A DNA stretch of 64,000 nt from an uncultured Mucispirillum sp. (GTDB lineage Bacteria > Chrysiogenota > Deferribacteres > Deferribacterales > Mucispirillaceae), in assembly GCA_944323205.1 (NCBI GenBank), contig CALURO010000009.1:33873-97872 (forward strand). Direction: 5' to 3'. The translations under genes were made by a program, and so were the position numbers. Position 1 is the stretch's first letter. The number at the start of each line of letters is the position of its first letter. Under the pieces are notes generated by a model that was given only the letters and a program-made list of their open reading frames with translations, had not been told where the DNA came from and ran no database searches. Shown here one piece after another: positions 44,226 to 53,325 of this stretch.

Positions 44226-45092
44226 ATGGAGCTGAAAACACAGATTTTAGAAATGATACGCCTATCATCAACAAATCTTTCTGCAGATGTAGAAAAAGCA
44301 ATAATTGATGCTGCAGCAAAAGAAGATGAAGGCAGCCCTGCAAAAAATGCTTTAAATACTATTATTGAAAACATTAAGCTTGCAAGGCAGCAGTCTACAC
44401 CAATATGTCAGGATACTGGTACATTAATATTTTATGTAGACTATAAAGCTGGCGGAGAAGAAAAAGTATATATTGAAGCTATTGGAGAGGCTGTGAAAGA
44501 AGCTACTGCAAAACAATATCTTCGTCCAAATGCTGTTGACCCGGTTACTGGTAAAAACAGTGGCAACAATACTGGCACAAACGCCCCATATATCCATTTT
44601 CACCAGTGGGATAAAGACTATACTCGCATACGCTTTATGCAGAAAGGCGGCGGCTGTGAAAACTGCGGCACACAATACAGGCTTCCAGATATTACACTTG
44701 GAGCAGGCAGAGATTTAAAAGGTGTAAGAAAATGTATTATAGATGCAATATATAATGCTCAAGGGCAGGGCTGTGCGCCCGGTATAATCGGCGTAGGAAT
44801 AGGCGGCGATAGAGCATTATCACATATTCTTGCAAAAGAGCAGCTTTTTAGAAAAATGGGGGAAAGAAATATTGACCCGGAAATTGCAGCACTGGAAGAA
44901 AATGTATTAAAAGATATTAATAAACTTGGTATAGGTCCTATGGGGTTTGGCGGTAAAACTACAGCTTTGGAAGTATTTATTGGTTATCAGCACCGTCATC
45001 CAGCAACATTTTATGTTTCTATAGCTTATATGTGCTGGGCAAATAGAAGAAAAATGATGACTATTAAAGACGGTGAGGTGACTTATGCTTAA
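44226..45092 (+). CDS. Fumarate hydratase (class I), alpha subunit
   Basis: 288 residues. It is one half of an iron-sulphur fumarase that interconverts fumarate and malate. The likely cluster ligands are Cys61 (PICQDTG), Cys183 (GQGCAPG) and Cys270 (IAYMCWANRR), spaced as in known class I enzymes; the GGGCENC block (Cys144, Cys147) is a family variant of GGGSEN. The beta gene overlaps by 8 bases, so the two subunits are made together. Relatives include L(+)-tartrate dehydratase, but the neighbouring mdh argues for fumarase. Oxygen sensitivity is expected, fitting an anaerobic or microaerobic organism. Confidence 0.92.
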   Translation: MELKTQILEMIRLSSTNLSADVEKAIIDAAAKEDEGSPAKNALNTIIENIKLARQQSTPICQDTGTLIFYVDYKAGGEEKVYIEAIGEAVKEATAKQYLRPNAVDPVTGKNSGNNTGTNAPYIHFHQWDKDYTRIRFMQKGGGCENCGTQYRLPDITLGAGRDLKGVRKCIIDAIYNAQGQGCAPGIIGVGIGGDRALSHILAKEQLFRKMGERNIDPEIAALEENVLKDINKLGIGPMGFGGKTTALEVFIGYQHRHPATFYVSIAYMCWANRRKMMTIKDGEVTYA

Positions 45093-45666
45093 AATAACTA
45101 CTCCAATATCAGAAGAAACTGTAAAATCATTAAAAGTAGGCGATTCTGTATTACTTTCAGGCAGAATAGTTACTGCAAGAGATGCAGCTCATAAATTAAT
45201 GGTGGAAGAAAAACCTGATTTTATTAGAGAGTATTTAAAAGATGGAGTAATTTATCACTGCGGCCCAGTTGTTAAGCAGGACGCAAAGGGAGAATGGTCA
45301 TTTGTATCAGCAGGTCCAACAACTTCATCAAGGGAAGAGCCATACCAAAGCACAGTTATAGGCGAATATGGGGTTCGTGCAGTAATAGGTAAAGGCGGTA
45401 TGGGACCTAAAACTCTTGCAGGATTAAAAGAACATGGGGCAGTATATCTGCATGCAATAGGCGGTTCTGGCTCTTTGACTGCATCAAGAGTTAAGAAGGT
45501 AGAAAAAGTATTTATGGTGGAAGAGTTTGGCACACCTGAGGCCTTTTGGGTTATTGATGTGGAAGATTTCCCAGTAATTGTTACAATGGACGCTCACGGC
45601 AACAGCCTTCATGCAAAAATATTAGAAGAAAGCGGCAAAGTATGTAAAGAGCTGCTTGCAAAATAA
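45085..45666 (+). CDS. Fumarate hydratase (class I), beta subunit
   Basis: 193 residues. Markers are the swivelling-domain motifs GDSVLLSGRIVTARDAAHK (about 21-39), YHCGPV, GPTTSSREEPY (about 77-87) and GKGGMGPKT (about 101-109), all typical of the C-terminal part of class I fumarases. It closes the active site over the cluster held by the alpha subunit. The TTATGC junction with the alpha gene gives an 8-base overlap and translational coupling. The operon ends at the terminator at 45689. Normal length; no oddities. Confidence 0.93.
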   Translation: MLKITTPISEETVKSLKVGDSVLLSGRIVTARDAAHKLMVEEKPDFIREYLKDGVIYHCGPVVKQDAKGEWSFVSAGPTTSSREEPYQSTVIGEYGVRAVIGKGGMGPKTLAGLKEHGAVYLHAIGGSGSLTASRVKKVEKVFMVEEFGTPEAFWVIDVEDFPVIVTMDAHGNSLHAKILEESGKVCKELLAK

Positions 45667-45688
45667 TGTAGATAAATATAATTATTAT

Positions 45689-45725
45689 AAAGCAGTATTA
45701 GTGAAAACTTTTACTGCTTTTTTTA
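45689..45725 (+). terminator. Terminator of the fumarase operon
   Basis: AAGCAGTA/TACTGCTT stem with a 15-base AT-rich loop and a T-run that ends one base before the next start codon. Confidence 0.85.
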
Positions 45726-45726
45726 T

Positions 45727-46425
45727 ATGGATTATTATATGGAATTAGATGAAATTAAAAAAAAATTAATAGAAGCTTATGATGATAAAAATGCAGAATT
45801 CTTTTCAAAAATATCGCCTGAGGCTGGAAATGTAACAGGGGTAAGAGTGCCATATTTAAGAAATCTTGCTCGTGAAATAGTAAAAGGTAATGTGAAAGAT
45901 TTTCTTGATAACTATAATATAGAAAGCCATGAAGAATTTTTACTAAAAGGTATAGTGATAGGCTATGCAAAAATCACTATCTATGAAAAATTTTCTTATT
46001 TAGAAAAATTTATACCTGAAATATACGACTGGTCAGGCTGTGATATTGTGATTTCATCATTTAAATTTAAAGAAAATGAACTTAGCGAAGTTTATAGTTT
46101 TATTATGCAGTATAGAAATTCTAAAAAAGAGTATGAAACACGGTTTATGCTTATTATGCTTCTTAGTAACTTTATAAAGGAAGATTATCTTGATAAAATC
46201 AAAGAACTACTTGAAACAGAAAAGTTTGATAAATATTATACTCAAATGGCTGCTGCATGGCTTATATCTGTAATGTTTGTAAAATACAGAGATTATACAT
46301 TATCATATCTTAATAATAACCGCCTTGATGATTTTACATATAATAAGGCATTGCAGAAAATAAGAGAATCAAATAGAGTAACAAAAGAAGATAAAGAGCT
46401 TGTAAAACAAATGAAGCGAAAATAA
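45727..46425 (+). CDS. AlkD-like DNA alkylation repair protein
   Basis: 232 residues, all-helical HEAT-like fold of the AlkC/AlkD glycosylases. Markers are VRVPYLRNLARE (about 38-49), EEFLLKGIVIGYAK (about 69-82), the DWSGCDIVISSFKF segment (about 100-113, holding the Trp-Asp active region) and the C-terminal YYTQMAAAWLISVMF ... NKALQKIRESNRV. AlkD removes alkylated bases such as 3- and 7-methylpurines. The first ATG lies directly after the fumarase terminator without a ribosome-binding site; ATG 45739 (MELDEI) is an equally possible start. It has no promoter visible within the short gap, so it may rely on read-through. Confidence 0.85.
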   Translation: MDYYMELDEIKKKLIEAYDDKNAEFFSKISPEAGNVTGVRVPYLRNLAREIVKGNVKDFLDNYNIESHEEFLLKGIVIGYAKITIYEKFSYLEKFIPEIYDWSGCDIVISSFKFKENELSEVYSFIMQYRNSKKEYETRFMLIMLLSNFIKEDYLDKIKELLETEKFDKYYTQMAAAWLISVMFVKYRDYTLSYLNNNRLDDFTYNKALQKIRESNRVTKEDKELVKQMKRK

Positions 46426-46553
46426 ATATACCAGTTTTAAAATAATCAATAAAACTATTGGTGCCACCATAAAACACTTGCTAAATATAATAAATAGTTA
46501 TAAGAATATTTAAAAGTTGATATTATTAAGTTTCAGATAGGTTATTTATTTAT

Positions 46554-47453
46554 ATGGATAAAAAAACATTTGCATTTATAGTTGCTTTTTTCTCGTTTTT
46601 AATATGGGGTGCATTAGTTATATACTGGCACCAGCTTTCAAGTGTTAATCCTTTAGAAGTTGTAGCCCACCGTGCTGTATGGAGCCTTGTTTTAACTGCT
46701 TTTTTAGTGCTTATAACTCAAAAGGCTGGAGAAGTAATATGCATTTTAAAAAATCCTAAAAATATACTGCCGCTAATATTATCAAGCATACTAATTGCGG
46801 GCAACTGGGGGCTTTTTATATGGGCAGTTGCGCACGATAAAATACTAGAAAGCAGTATGGGTAACTATATTACACCACTTTTAAATGTAGCAGCATCTGC
46901 CATTATATTTAAAGTTGTCTTAAATAAATACCAAAAATTATCAGTGCTGCTTGCATTTGCAGGTGTTATATATATGATTATTATATACGGAAAAGTGCCG
47001 TATATTGCTATATTTTTTGCGGTTACTTTCTGCACATACGGCATTATTAAAAAACTTGTGCCTGCAAGTGCCATAACAGGTCTTTTTGTAGAAACATTAA
47101 TTATATCAGTTCCTTCTGTAATTTATGTATTATATCTTATTTCAACAGGGGAAAGTGCAGTTTTAAGGGGCGATACTTTTATTTCACTTCTGCTTGTATG
47201 CGGCGGTATAGTAACAACTCTTCCGCTGCTTGGCTTTTCATACAGTGCAAAAGTTTTGCATTTAAGCACACTTGGAATATTGCAGTATATAACGCCAACA
47301 ATAGCGTTTTTATTAGGCGTTTTTGTATATCATGAATATTTTAGTGCAAATATGCTTATTACATTTATCTTAATATGGGCTGGTCTTATAATATATTCTG
47401 CTGATGGGATAATACAGCTTAAAAATTCTAAAAAGAATATACAAAAAAACTAA
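46554..47453 (+). CDS. rarD: EamA-family transporter RarD
   Basis: 299 residues with ten predicted membrane helices, the DMT plan. RarD marks are WGALVIYWHQLSSVNPLEVVAHR (about 18-40), GNWGLFIWAVAHDKILESSMGNYITPL (about 82-108) and the late LGFSYSAKVLHLSTLGILQYITPT (about 224-247). The name comes from chloramphenicol sensitivity in Pseudomonas; the real substrate is not established. It stands alone between the AlkD-like gene and flhF. The ribosome-binding site is weak. Confidence 0.88.
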   Translation: MDKKTFAFIVAFFSFLIWGALVIYWHQLSSVNPLEVVAHRAVWSLVLTAFLVLITQKAGEVICILKNPKNILPLILSSILIAGNWGLFIWAVAHDKILESSMGNYITPLLNVAASAIIFKVVLNKYQKLSVLLAFAGVIYMIIIYGKVPYIAIFFAVTFCTYGIIKKLVPASAITGLFVETLIISVPSVIYVLYLISTGESAVLRGDTFISLLLVCGGIVTTLPLLGFSYSAKVLHLSTLGILQYITPTIAFLLGVFVYHEYFSANMLITFILIWAGLIIYSADGIIQLKNSKKNIQKN

Positions 47454-47535
47454 GAGTTTTAAAGGAAATATACTATTTTAATAAATATGTAAATATTTTA
47501 CATGAAAGAAATTTTGTAAATTTCATTTCTAGTTG

Positions 47536-47564
47536 TTGCATTTCTTAATATATTAATCTATACT
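47536..47564 (+). promoter_or_regulatory. Putative promoter of the flhF operon
   Basis: TTGCAT (47536-47541), a 17-base spacer, TATACT (47559-47564), 61 bases before flhF. Confidence 0.6.
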
Positions 47565-47624
47565 ATAAATTGAAGTATTATATAAAATGGGCAAAAGTAT
47601 CAATAAAAGGAGCTTTATCTTTAT

Positions 47625-49205
47625 ATGAAGATAAAAAAATATGAAGTATCAGATATGAAAGAAGCACTGCGTATGATAAAAGAGGATTTAGGTCCTGATG
47701 CTGTTATTTTGTCTACACGCAAGGTGATGAAAAGTAATAATTTTGGACTATTTGCCCGCCCTGTTTTAGAAGTTACTGCATCGGTAGAGTATGACGGTAT
47801 TCCCCTTAATAAACAGAAGCGTCCTGCCCAAAGCGGCAGCGGCTATGATTATGAAAATTATCCATCTGCATACACTGCTAAGCCAGTTAAAAAACATGCA
47901 GTTAAGCGTCCTGTATATACAGAAAACCAGCAGCCTGTAAAAAAACAGACGGCAGTATCAAGCACATCTTATGGTCCTTATGCACATCAGAAGTATAAAA
48001 ATACTTATGATATGCATGATGATTATTTAGCTGAAGCTATGGCAGAAGCAGGTATTACAGATGATGAGGCATTTTATGCACCACCTGTTAGAAAAAGGCA
48101 GATTATAGAAGATGAAGTACCTGCAGCATATATGCCACGACATGAAGAGGAAGAAGAATACCGAGAGCCAGCCCCTAAAAAACATATAAAACATCATAAA
48201 CATGAAGATGATGAGAAGGATATAAAAAAGCAGCAGGAGCAGGCAAAAACTCAGGCAGAATTAAATGCAGAAAGAATGGCTGCAGTAATAAAAGCGGTAG
48301 GGCTTGATAAATTTACAGATTTGCTTGAAGATATAGGGGATATAAAAAAACAGCTTGCTAATATGCAGAGTAATATATCCGATAATATAGTTATAGATTT
48401 GCCTGCAAAATTAAAAGATTACCATGCACTGTTTATTAAAAATGGTGTAGATGATATAATATCTTACAGGTTATTGAAGGATATTGAAGTAAGAATAGAA
48501 GGCAAAGAGGCAACTTCTACACAGATAAAAAGCATAGCAGTAGATAAGCTGGCGGAGCTTATACCTGTAGAAAAAAGCTATTATGATGTTATGATGAATA
48601 AAATAGTGGCTCTTGCAGGTCCTACGGGGGTAGGCAAAACTACAACTATTGCAAAGATTGCTGCAACTATGACATTAAAATACGGCAAAAAAGTATGCCT
48701 TATTACAGTTGATAATTTTAGGATAGGTGCTGTTGAGCAGTTAAAAACTTATGCAGAGATAGTTAACCTGCCACTTTATGTTGCTACAAGCCCTGAAGAA
48801 CTTTTAAGAGTTGTTACCAAGGTAAAAGATAAATATGACTGTGTGTTGATAGACTCTATGGGTCGCGGTCAGTTTGATACAGGTCAGATAGCTGGTATAA
48901 GGGATTTTTTAAAAGTTGATTCCCGTATAACTACAGCATTAGTGCTTTCTATGGCATCAAACCATATAGAGCTTTATGATACATTTGAAAGATATGAGGT
49001 GTTAGAGCCGAATTATCTTATTTTTACAAAGCTGGACGAAACGAAATATTTTGGACCGCTTATAAATATTCCTGTAAAAAAGAAGCTGCCACTTTTGCTT
49101 GTTACAACGGGGCAGAATGTTCCTGATGATATGGAAATACCAGATGGCAGGAAAATTGCTAAAAGAATGTTACAGGAAATACCTACTTTATGGAGCGACA
49201 AATGA
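47625..49205 (+). CDS. flhF: Flagellar biosynthesis GTPase FlhF
   Basis: 526 residues, longer than the usual 370-480 because of a charged His/Lys/Glu-rich linker (about 60-215). The N-terminal B domain (KKYEVSDMKEALRMIKEDLGPDAVILSTRKV) is typical. The C-terminal SRP-type GTPase has G1 AGPTGVGKTTTIAKIAA (about 331-347), the DNFRIGAVEQL block, DSMGRGQ (about 410) and the TKLDE guanine-specificity motif. FlhF marks the pole where a flagellum is built. It overlaps flhG by 16 bases, the classical pair with FlhG. A good ribosome-binding site (aaggag) precedes it. Confidence 0.95.
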   Translation: MKIKKYEVSDMKEALRMIKEDLGPDAVILSTRKVMKSNNFGLFARPVLEVTASVEYDGIPLNKQKRPAQSGSGYDYENYPSAYTAKPVKKHAVKRPVYTENQQPVKKQTAVSSTSYGPYAHQKYKNTYDMHDDYLAEAMAEAGITDDEAFYAPPVRKRQIIEDEVPAAYMPRHEEEEEYREPAPKKHIKHHKHEDDEKDIKKQQEQAKTQAELNAERMAAVIKAVGLDKFTDLLEDIGDIKKQLANMQSNISDNIVIDLPAKLKDYHALFIKNGVDDIISYRLLKDIEVRIEGKEATSTQIKSIAVDKLAELIPVEKSYYDVMMNKIVALAGPTGVGKTTTIAKIAATMTLKYGKKVCLITVDNFRIGAVEQLKTYAEIVNLPLYVATSPEELLRVVTKVKDKYDCVLIDSMGRGQFDTGQIAGIRDFLKVDSRITTALVLSMASNHIELYDTFERYEVLEPNYLIFTKLDETKYFGPLINIPVKKKLPLLLVTTGQNVPDDMEIPDGRKIAKRMLQEIPTLWSDK

Positions 49206-50047
49206 CAGATCAGGCATTTACTTTAAGAAGAAGAGCATGGGAAGCTAACAGAAACAGCCATTATATTTCTGTATCCAGTGGAAAAGGTGGCGTTGGTAAA
49301 ACTAACTTTACAGTTAACTTTGCATGCCAGCTGGCAAATCTTGGCAAGAAAGTTCTTGTATTTGACGCAGACTTAGGGCTTGCTAATGTGGATATAATGT
49401 TATCTTTATCAGTAACTGCTACAATAAAGAAATATTTAGAGGGCAGAGCTACTATTGATGATATTTTGAAGAAAAATATTTATGGGTTCGATGTTTTTCC
49501 AGCATCAAGCGGCTTTATGGAGCTTGCTCATTTATCTGATGAAGATTTTGATAAAATATTTAATATTTTCATTACTCTTGATGACAGATATGATTTTATA
49601 ATATTTGATACTGGTGCAGGTATTTCCGATTCTGTTGTTAGGTTTAGCTCAATTTCAGACACAATAATTGTAGTAACTCAGCCAGAGCCTACAGCTATCA
49701 CTGATGCTTATGCTTTTATGAAAGTAATTAAGCAGACTTATGATATTAAACTTGTTAATGTAGTTTTTAACAGGGTAGACGATATACAAAATTCTGATAA
49801 TGTTTTTGCAAGCCTTAAAAATGTAGCATCAAAATTTTTAAATATGGATTTACGCCTTTTAGGTCATCTTCGTGATGATAAAAATGTCCGCAAGGCTATC
49901 AGAGCTCAGAAGCCTGTAAGTATATTAGACCCAAAAACAGCATTTGCAAAAGATATACAGGACTGTGCAAGGCGATTTCTTGGAGTGCCTGTGGAAAAAC
50001 AAAAAAGTGCCAATGTGTATGATTTATTTAAAGGAGTATTTAAATGA
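49190..50047 (+). CDS. flhG: Flagellar number regulator FlhG (MinD-like ATPase)
   Basis: 285 residues, MinD/ParA family. The deviant Walker A SSGKGGVGKTNF (about 24-35), VLVFDADLGLANVDIML (about 56-72) and IIFDTGAGISDSV (about 138-150) are intact. It limits flagellar number, partly by acting on FlhF GTPase and on flagellar switch assembly. The start lies within the end of flhF (16 bases overlap), and the next small gene overlaps its stop (ATGA), so this is one transcription unit with fliA and cheB. Confidence 0.94.
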   Translation: MERQMTDQAFTLRRRAWEANRNSHYISVSSGKGGVGKTNFTVNFACQLANLGKKVLVFDADLGLANVDIMLSLSVTATIKKYLEGRATIDDILKKNIYGFDVFPASSGFMELAHLSDEDFDKIFNIFITLDDRYDFIIFDTGAGISDSVVRFSSISDTIIVVTQPEPTAITDAYAFMKVIKQTYDIKLVNVVFNRVDDIQNSDNVFASLKNVASKFLNMDLRLLGHLRDDKNVRKAIRAQKPVSILDPKTAFAKDIQDCARRFLGVPVEKQKSANVYDLFKGVFK

Positions 50048-50250
50048 TTACATCTCTTAAATATTATCCTATCTTAATAGCATCTATTGTTATGATGGCA
50101 TCTTTTTTATTTAAAGTGCTTATGGTGCCAGATTTAAAAATAACATATTTTGCAAGAGATATAATTTTATTTTTTATAGTATATTATATTGTTAAGGTAT
50201 TAACAAACAGTCTTGCAAGGATACTTAAAAACTATTGGAAAATCCTTTAA
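50044..50250 (+). CDS. Small membrane protein in the flhG-fliA interval
   Basis: 68 residues with two hydrophobic helices (about 7-27 YYPILIASIVMMASFLFKVLM and 38-55 ARDIILFFIVYYIVKVL) and a basic C-terminus. No family recognised. The ATG overlaps the flhG stop (ATGA), so it is translated with the flagellar genes, and fliA follows 14 bases later. Small membrane genes at this place occur in other polar-flagellum clusters; the role is unknown. Confidence 0.65.
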   Translation: MITSLKYYPILIASIVMMASFLFKVLMVPDLKITYFARDIILFFIVYYIVKVLTNSLARILKNYWKIL

Positions 50251-50264
50251 TACAGGAGCAGTAG

Positions 50265-50978
50265 GTGGAAAAGTTTAGTGAAGAAGAAAAGCAGAGTATT
50301 GTAGCAGAATTTCTGCCTAAGATAAAGTCATGGACAATTAGGCTTAAAGGCACTCTGCCTGATAGTGTTGATGTTGATGACCTTTTTTCTGCAGCATCTA
50401 TTGGTTTGATAGAATCTATGGACAGGTTTGATAAAAGCCGTAATGTTAGTTTCAGCACTTATGCAGAAAGACGGATAAAGGGGGCTATATTAGATTCTTT
50501 ACGCAACCTTGATTTTCTGCCTAGAAATGTTCGTTCAAGGTTAAAAGCTCTTGATGCAGCTGTTAATGAGCTTTCAGGAAAACTTGGACGAAAACCAACA
50601 GTTCAGGAAATAATAGATAATACAGAATACAACGAAGAAGATATTTATCGTCTTATGGGTTTACAAGAAAATGAAAAAATGTTATCATTAGACGAAACTG
50701 TTGGTGACAGCGATGAAACAAGCCTTGTAGATTTTGTAAGAAGTGCAGGATTAACTCCAGAAGATGAAGTTATGAAAAATAATCTTACAGAAAGAATGGC
50801 AGAAGAAATAGATAAACTTTCTGAAAAAGAGCGTCAGGTAATAACTCTTTACTATTATGAAGAACTTACTATGAAAGAGGTTGCAGAAGTCTTAGATATT
50901 ACAGAGTCACGAGTTTCACAGATTCATACATCAGCTGTGCAGAAGTTAAAAAGGAGGCTAAAAGATATTTATGAATAA
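50265..50978 (+). CDS. fliA: Flagellar sigma factor FliA (sigma-28)
   Basis: 237 residues, GTG start with aggag 6 bases upstream. Region 2 reads VDVDDLFSAASIGLIESMDRFD and NVSFSTYAERRIKGAILDSLR; region 3 LGRKPTVQEI; region 4 LSEKERQVITLYYYEELTMKEVAEVLDITESRVSQIH with its helix-turn-helix. FliA directs late flagellar and chemotaxis genes. The last 8 bases overlap cheB. No anti-sigma FlgM gene is near it. Which promoters in this window it uses is not evident; the upstream boxes found look like sigma-70 sites. Confidence 0.94.
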   Translation: MEKFSEEEKQSIVAEFLPKIKSWTIRLKGTLPDSVDVDDLFSAASIGLIESMDRFDKSRNVSFSTYAERRIKGAILDSLRNLDFLPRNVRSRLKALDAAVNELSGKLGRKPTVQEIIDNTEYNEEDIYRLMGLQENEKMLSLDETVGDSDETSLVDFVRSAGLTPEDEVMKNNLTERMAEEIDKLSEKERQVITLYYYEELTMKEVAEVLDITESRVSQIHTSAVQKLKRRLKDIYE

Positions 50979-52143
50979 AATAAAAGTCTTAATTGTGGAT
51001 GATTCTATTTTTATGAGAAAAGCTTTAGAATCTTTGCTTTCACATGAGCCAGATATTGAAATAGTAGGCCTTGCTAAAAATGGTAAAGAAGCTGTGGAAA
51101 TGGCGGAGCAGTTTCATCCAGATATTATTACTATGGATATAGAAATGCCTGTAATGGATGGTATTACTGCACTTGAACAGATTATGAAAAAAAATCCAAC
51201 ACCAGTAATTATGGTAAGCTCACTTACAAAAGAAGGTGCAGACGCTACATTAAAAGCATTAGATTTAGGTGCTGTTGATTTTATGACAAAAGATTCCCAG
51301 TCATTTGGCGGAACAGATATTGAAAGAGGCTTAAAAGATAAAATTAGAAAATTTGCAAAAAATAAAGGTGTTATTAGACTTCTCACTCACTCAACACCTT
51401 TTCAGCCACAACAGCCACAGCAGCAATCATCATACAGATTATCAAATACATTATCAGCACAGCAGCATACTGCAACCCCTGCAACACAGCAGCATGTTGC
51501 AACCCCATTTGCTCACAGTGCACAAAGTGGAAATATTGACGGCTCAAAAAGAGTTGTTATTAATAAAACAGGTATAAAAAGAGTTGTAGCATTAGGCACA
51601 TCAACAGGTGGTCCACAGTCGCTGCAAAGAGTAATACCATTACTTCCTGCAGATTTAGGAGTGCCTGTAGTTGTTACCCAGCATATGCCACCAAACTTTA
51701 CACAGTCGCTTGCTTCAAGACTTAATACTTTATCTAAAGTGGAAGTTGTGGAAGCTCAAGGTAAAGAAAAATTAGAGCCAAATGTTGTATATATTGCAAA
51801 AGGCGGATACCACTTAAAATTTAAAAAAGTTGGTCCATCTGTTTATACAGAGCTTTCAACAGAACCAAGTAATGTATTTAATATTCCCGGTGTTGATGTT
51901 ATGGTTGATTCTATTGCAGAATTATACGGCAAAGAATGTTTAGGTGTAATTATGACAGGTATGGGAAGCGACGGCTGTAAAGGCTTAACTAACCTTAAAA
52001 GAATGGGCGGCACAATTATTGCCCAGAATGAACCATCATGTATTGTTTATGGTATGCCGCGTGCCGTTGTTGAGGCTGGTATTGCAGATGAGATTGTACC
52101 GCTTGATGAGATAGCTGCAAGAATTGCATATCATGTTAAATAG
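50971..52143 (+). CDS. cheB: Chemotaxis protein-glutamate methylesterase CheB
   Basis: 390 residues. The N-terminal receiver (residues 1-125) has VDDS (about 9-12), DIITMDIEMPVMDG with the phospho-Asp (about 50-63) and the SSLT motif. A Gln/Ser/His/Thr-rich linker (about 140-185, PQQPQQQSS, HTATPATQQH) joins the esterase domain with GTSTGGPQSL (Ser nucleophile), QHMPPNFTQSLA (His) and MTGMGSDG (Asp). It removes methyl groups from receptors and deamidates them, resetting receptor sensitivity. It overlaps fliA by 8 bases. The linker length and composition are unusual, but the catalytic parts are complete. Confidence 0.95.
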   Translation: MNKIKVLIVDDSIFMRKALESLLSHEPDIEIVGLAKNGKEAVEMAEQFHPDIITMDIEMPVMDGITALEQIMKKNPTPVIMVSSLTKEGADATLKALDLGAVDFMTKDSQSFGGTDIERGLKDKIRKFAKNKGVIRLLTHSTPFQPQQPQQQSSYRLSNTLSAQQHTATPATQQHVATPFAHSAQSGNIDGSKRVVINKTGIKRVVALGTSTGGPQSLQRVIPLLPADLGVPVVVTQHMPPNFTQSLASRLNTLSKVEVVEAQGKEKLEPNVVYIAKGGYHLKFKKVGPSVYTELSTEPSNVFNIPGVDVMVDSIAELYGKECLGVIMTGMGSDGCKGLTNLKRMGGTIIAQNEPSCIVYGMPRAVVEAGIADEIVPLDEIAARIAYHVK

Positions 52144-52209
52144 ACTTATTATTTAAGTTAGATAAATTTGTTAATAAGATTGAATAAAACTTATAAATAA
52201 AATATTTAA

Positions 52210-52239
52210 TTGACTATTAGCATAAAATAATTGTAATAT
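52210..52239 (+). promoter_or_regulatory. Putative promoter of the fliM operon
   Basis: TTGACT (52210-52215), an 18-base spacer, TAATAT (52234-52239), 55 bases before fliM. Confidence 0.5.
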
Positions 52240-52293
52240 AATTGTGCTGATATATAGTTTATAAGTAATTTAGTACTTATATAAAGGTGATTA

Positions 52294-53325
52294 ATGGCTG
52301 ATATATTAAGTCAGGACGAAATTGACGCTCTGTTGTCAACTGTATCAGATGACCCGACAGGCGGCGGAAGTGGTGGAGATGGCAATGATGATTTTGACGA
52401 TTATGCTCCCGATTTTGTCCCAAAAAAAATCTCTGTATATGATTTTAGAAGGCCAGACAGGGTATCTAAAGAGCAGCTGCGTTCTATTAGAAACCTGCAT
52501 GATAAGTTTGCGAGAAATTTCAGCTCAAACTTATCCAGCTTTTTAAGGACGATTACAGATATTTCTCTTGTAGGTGTAGACCAGATGACTTATGGCGAAT
52601 TCCTTATGTCTCTGCCTGACCCAACAAGTTTTAATATTATCTCTATGATACCTTTACAGGGCAATGCTGTTTTAGAAATTAACCCGTCTCTTATCTTTCC
52701 TATAGTAGATAAGCTGTTAGGAGGGCAGGGGCTTCCACTTTTCCATGTGAGAGAGCTTACACCTTTGGAGATGACTATTATAGACAGTATTATTACCCTT
52801 ATATTAAAAGACTTAGAAGATGTGTGGAAACAGATTATTCCAAATGTAAGGCTTAAAAAAGAATTAAGTGAAAACAGTCCCCATGTAATACAAATCGTTG
52901 CACAAAATGAAGTAGTTGTGCTTGTAGTTTTTGAAGTTAAGTTTGGTGAAGCTACTGGTATGATGAATATATGCCTGCCAGCACTGATATTAGAGCCAAT
53001 ACTTAATAAAATAAGCTCTCAGGACTGGTTAATAGGAGCAAAAAAGGGCAGGTCAGGTGAATATGAATCACGGATATTAGAGCTGCTTGAAAATATTAAT
53101 GTGCCATTAATTGTTGAGCTTGGAAGAACAAAATTAAAAATAGGGGAAATACTTAATTTAAGAGAAAATGATACAGTAATTCTCAGTAAAAAAGCTAAAC
53201 GCCCATTAAATATATATATTAGTAATAAACATAAATTTTTTGGAGCTTTGGGTATTCTTGGTATTAAAAAAGCTATCAAGATAACAAGAGCAACTACGGA
53301 GCAAGATGATGACAGAAACGGTTAA
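52294..53325 (+). CDS. fliM: Flagellar motor switch protein FliM
   Basis: 343 residues. The N-terminal CheY-P binding peptide LSQDEIDALL (about 5-14) is perfect. A Gly/Asp-rich linker follows (about 22-38), then the CheC-like middle domain (YDFRRPDRVSKEQLR, FPIVDKLLGG) and the C-terminal SPOA domain (VPLIVELGRTKLKIGEILNLRENDTVILSKKAKRPLNIYISN). FliM forms the C-ring receiving CheY-P. fliY begins 20 bases before its end, so they are co-translated. Confidence 0.96.
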   Translation: MADILSQDEIDALLSTVSDDPTGGGSGGDGNDDFDDYAPDFVPKKISVYDFRRPDRVSKEQLRSIRNLHDKFARNFSSNLSSFLRTITDISLVGVDQMTYGEFLMSLPDPTSFNIISMIPLQGNAVLEINPSLIFPIVDKLLGGQGLPLFHVRELTPLEMTIIDSIITLILKDLEDVWKQIIPNVRLKKELSENSPHVIQIVAQNEVVVLVVFEVKFGEATGMMNICLPALILEPILNKISSQDWLIGAKKGRSGEYESRILELLENINVPLIVELGRTKLKIGEILNLRENDTVILSKKAKRPLNIYISNKHKFFGALGILGIKKAIKITRATTEQDDDRNG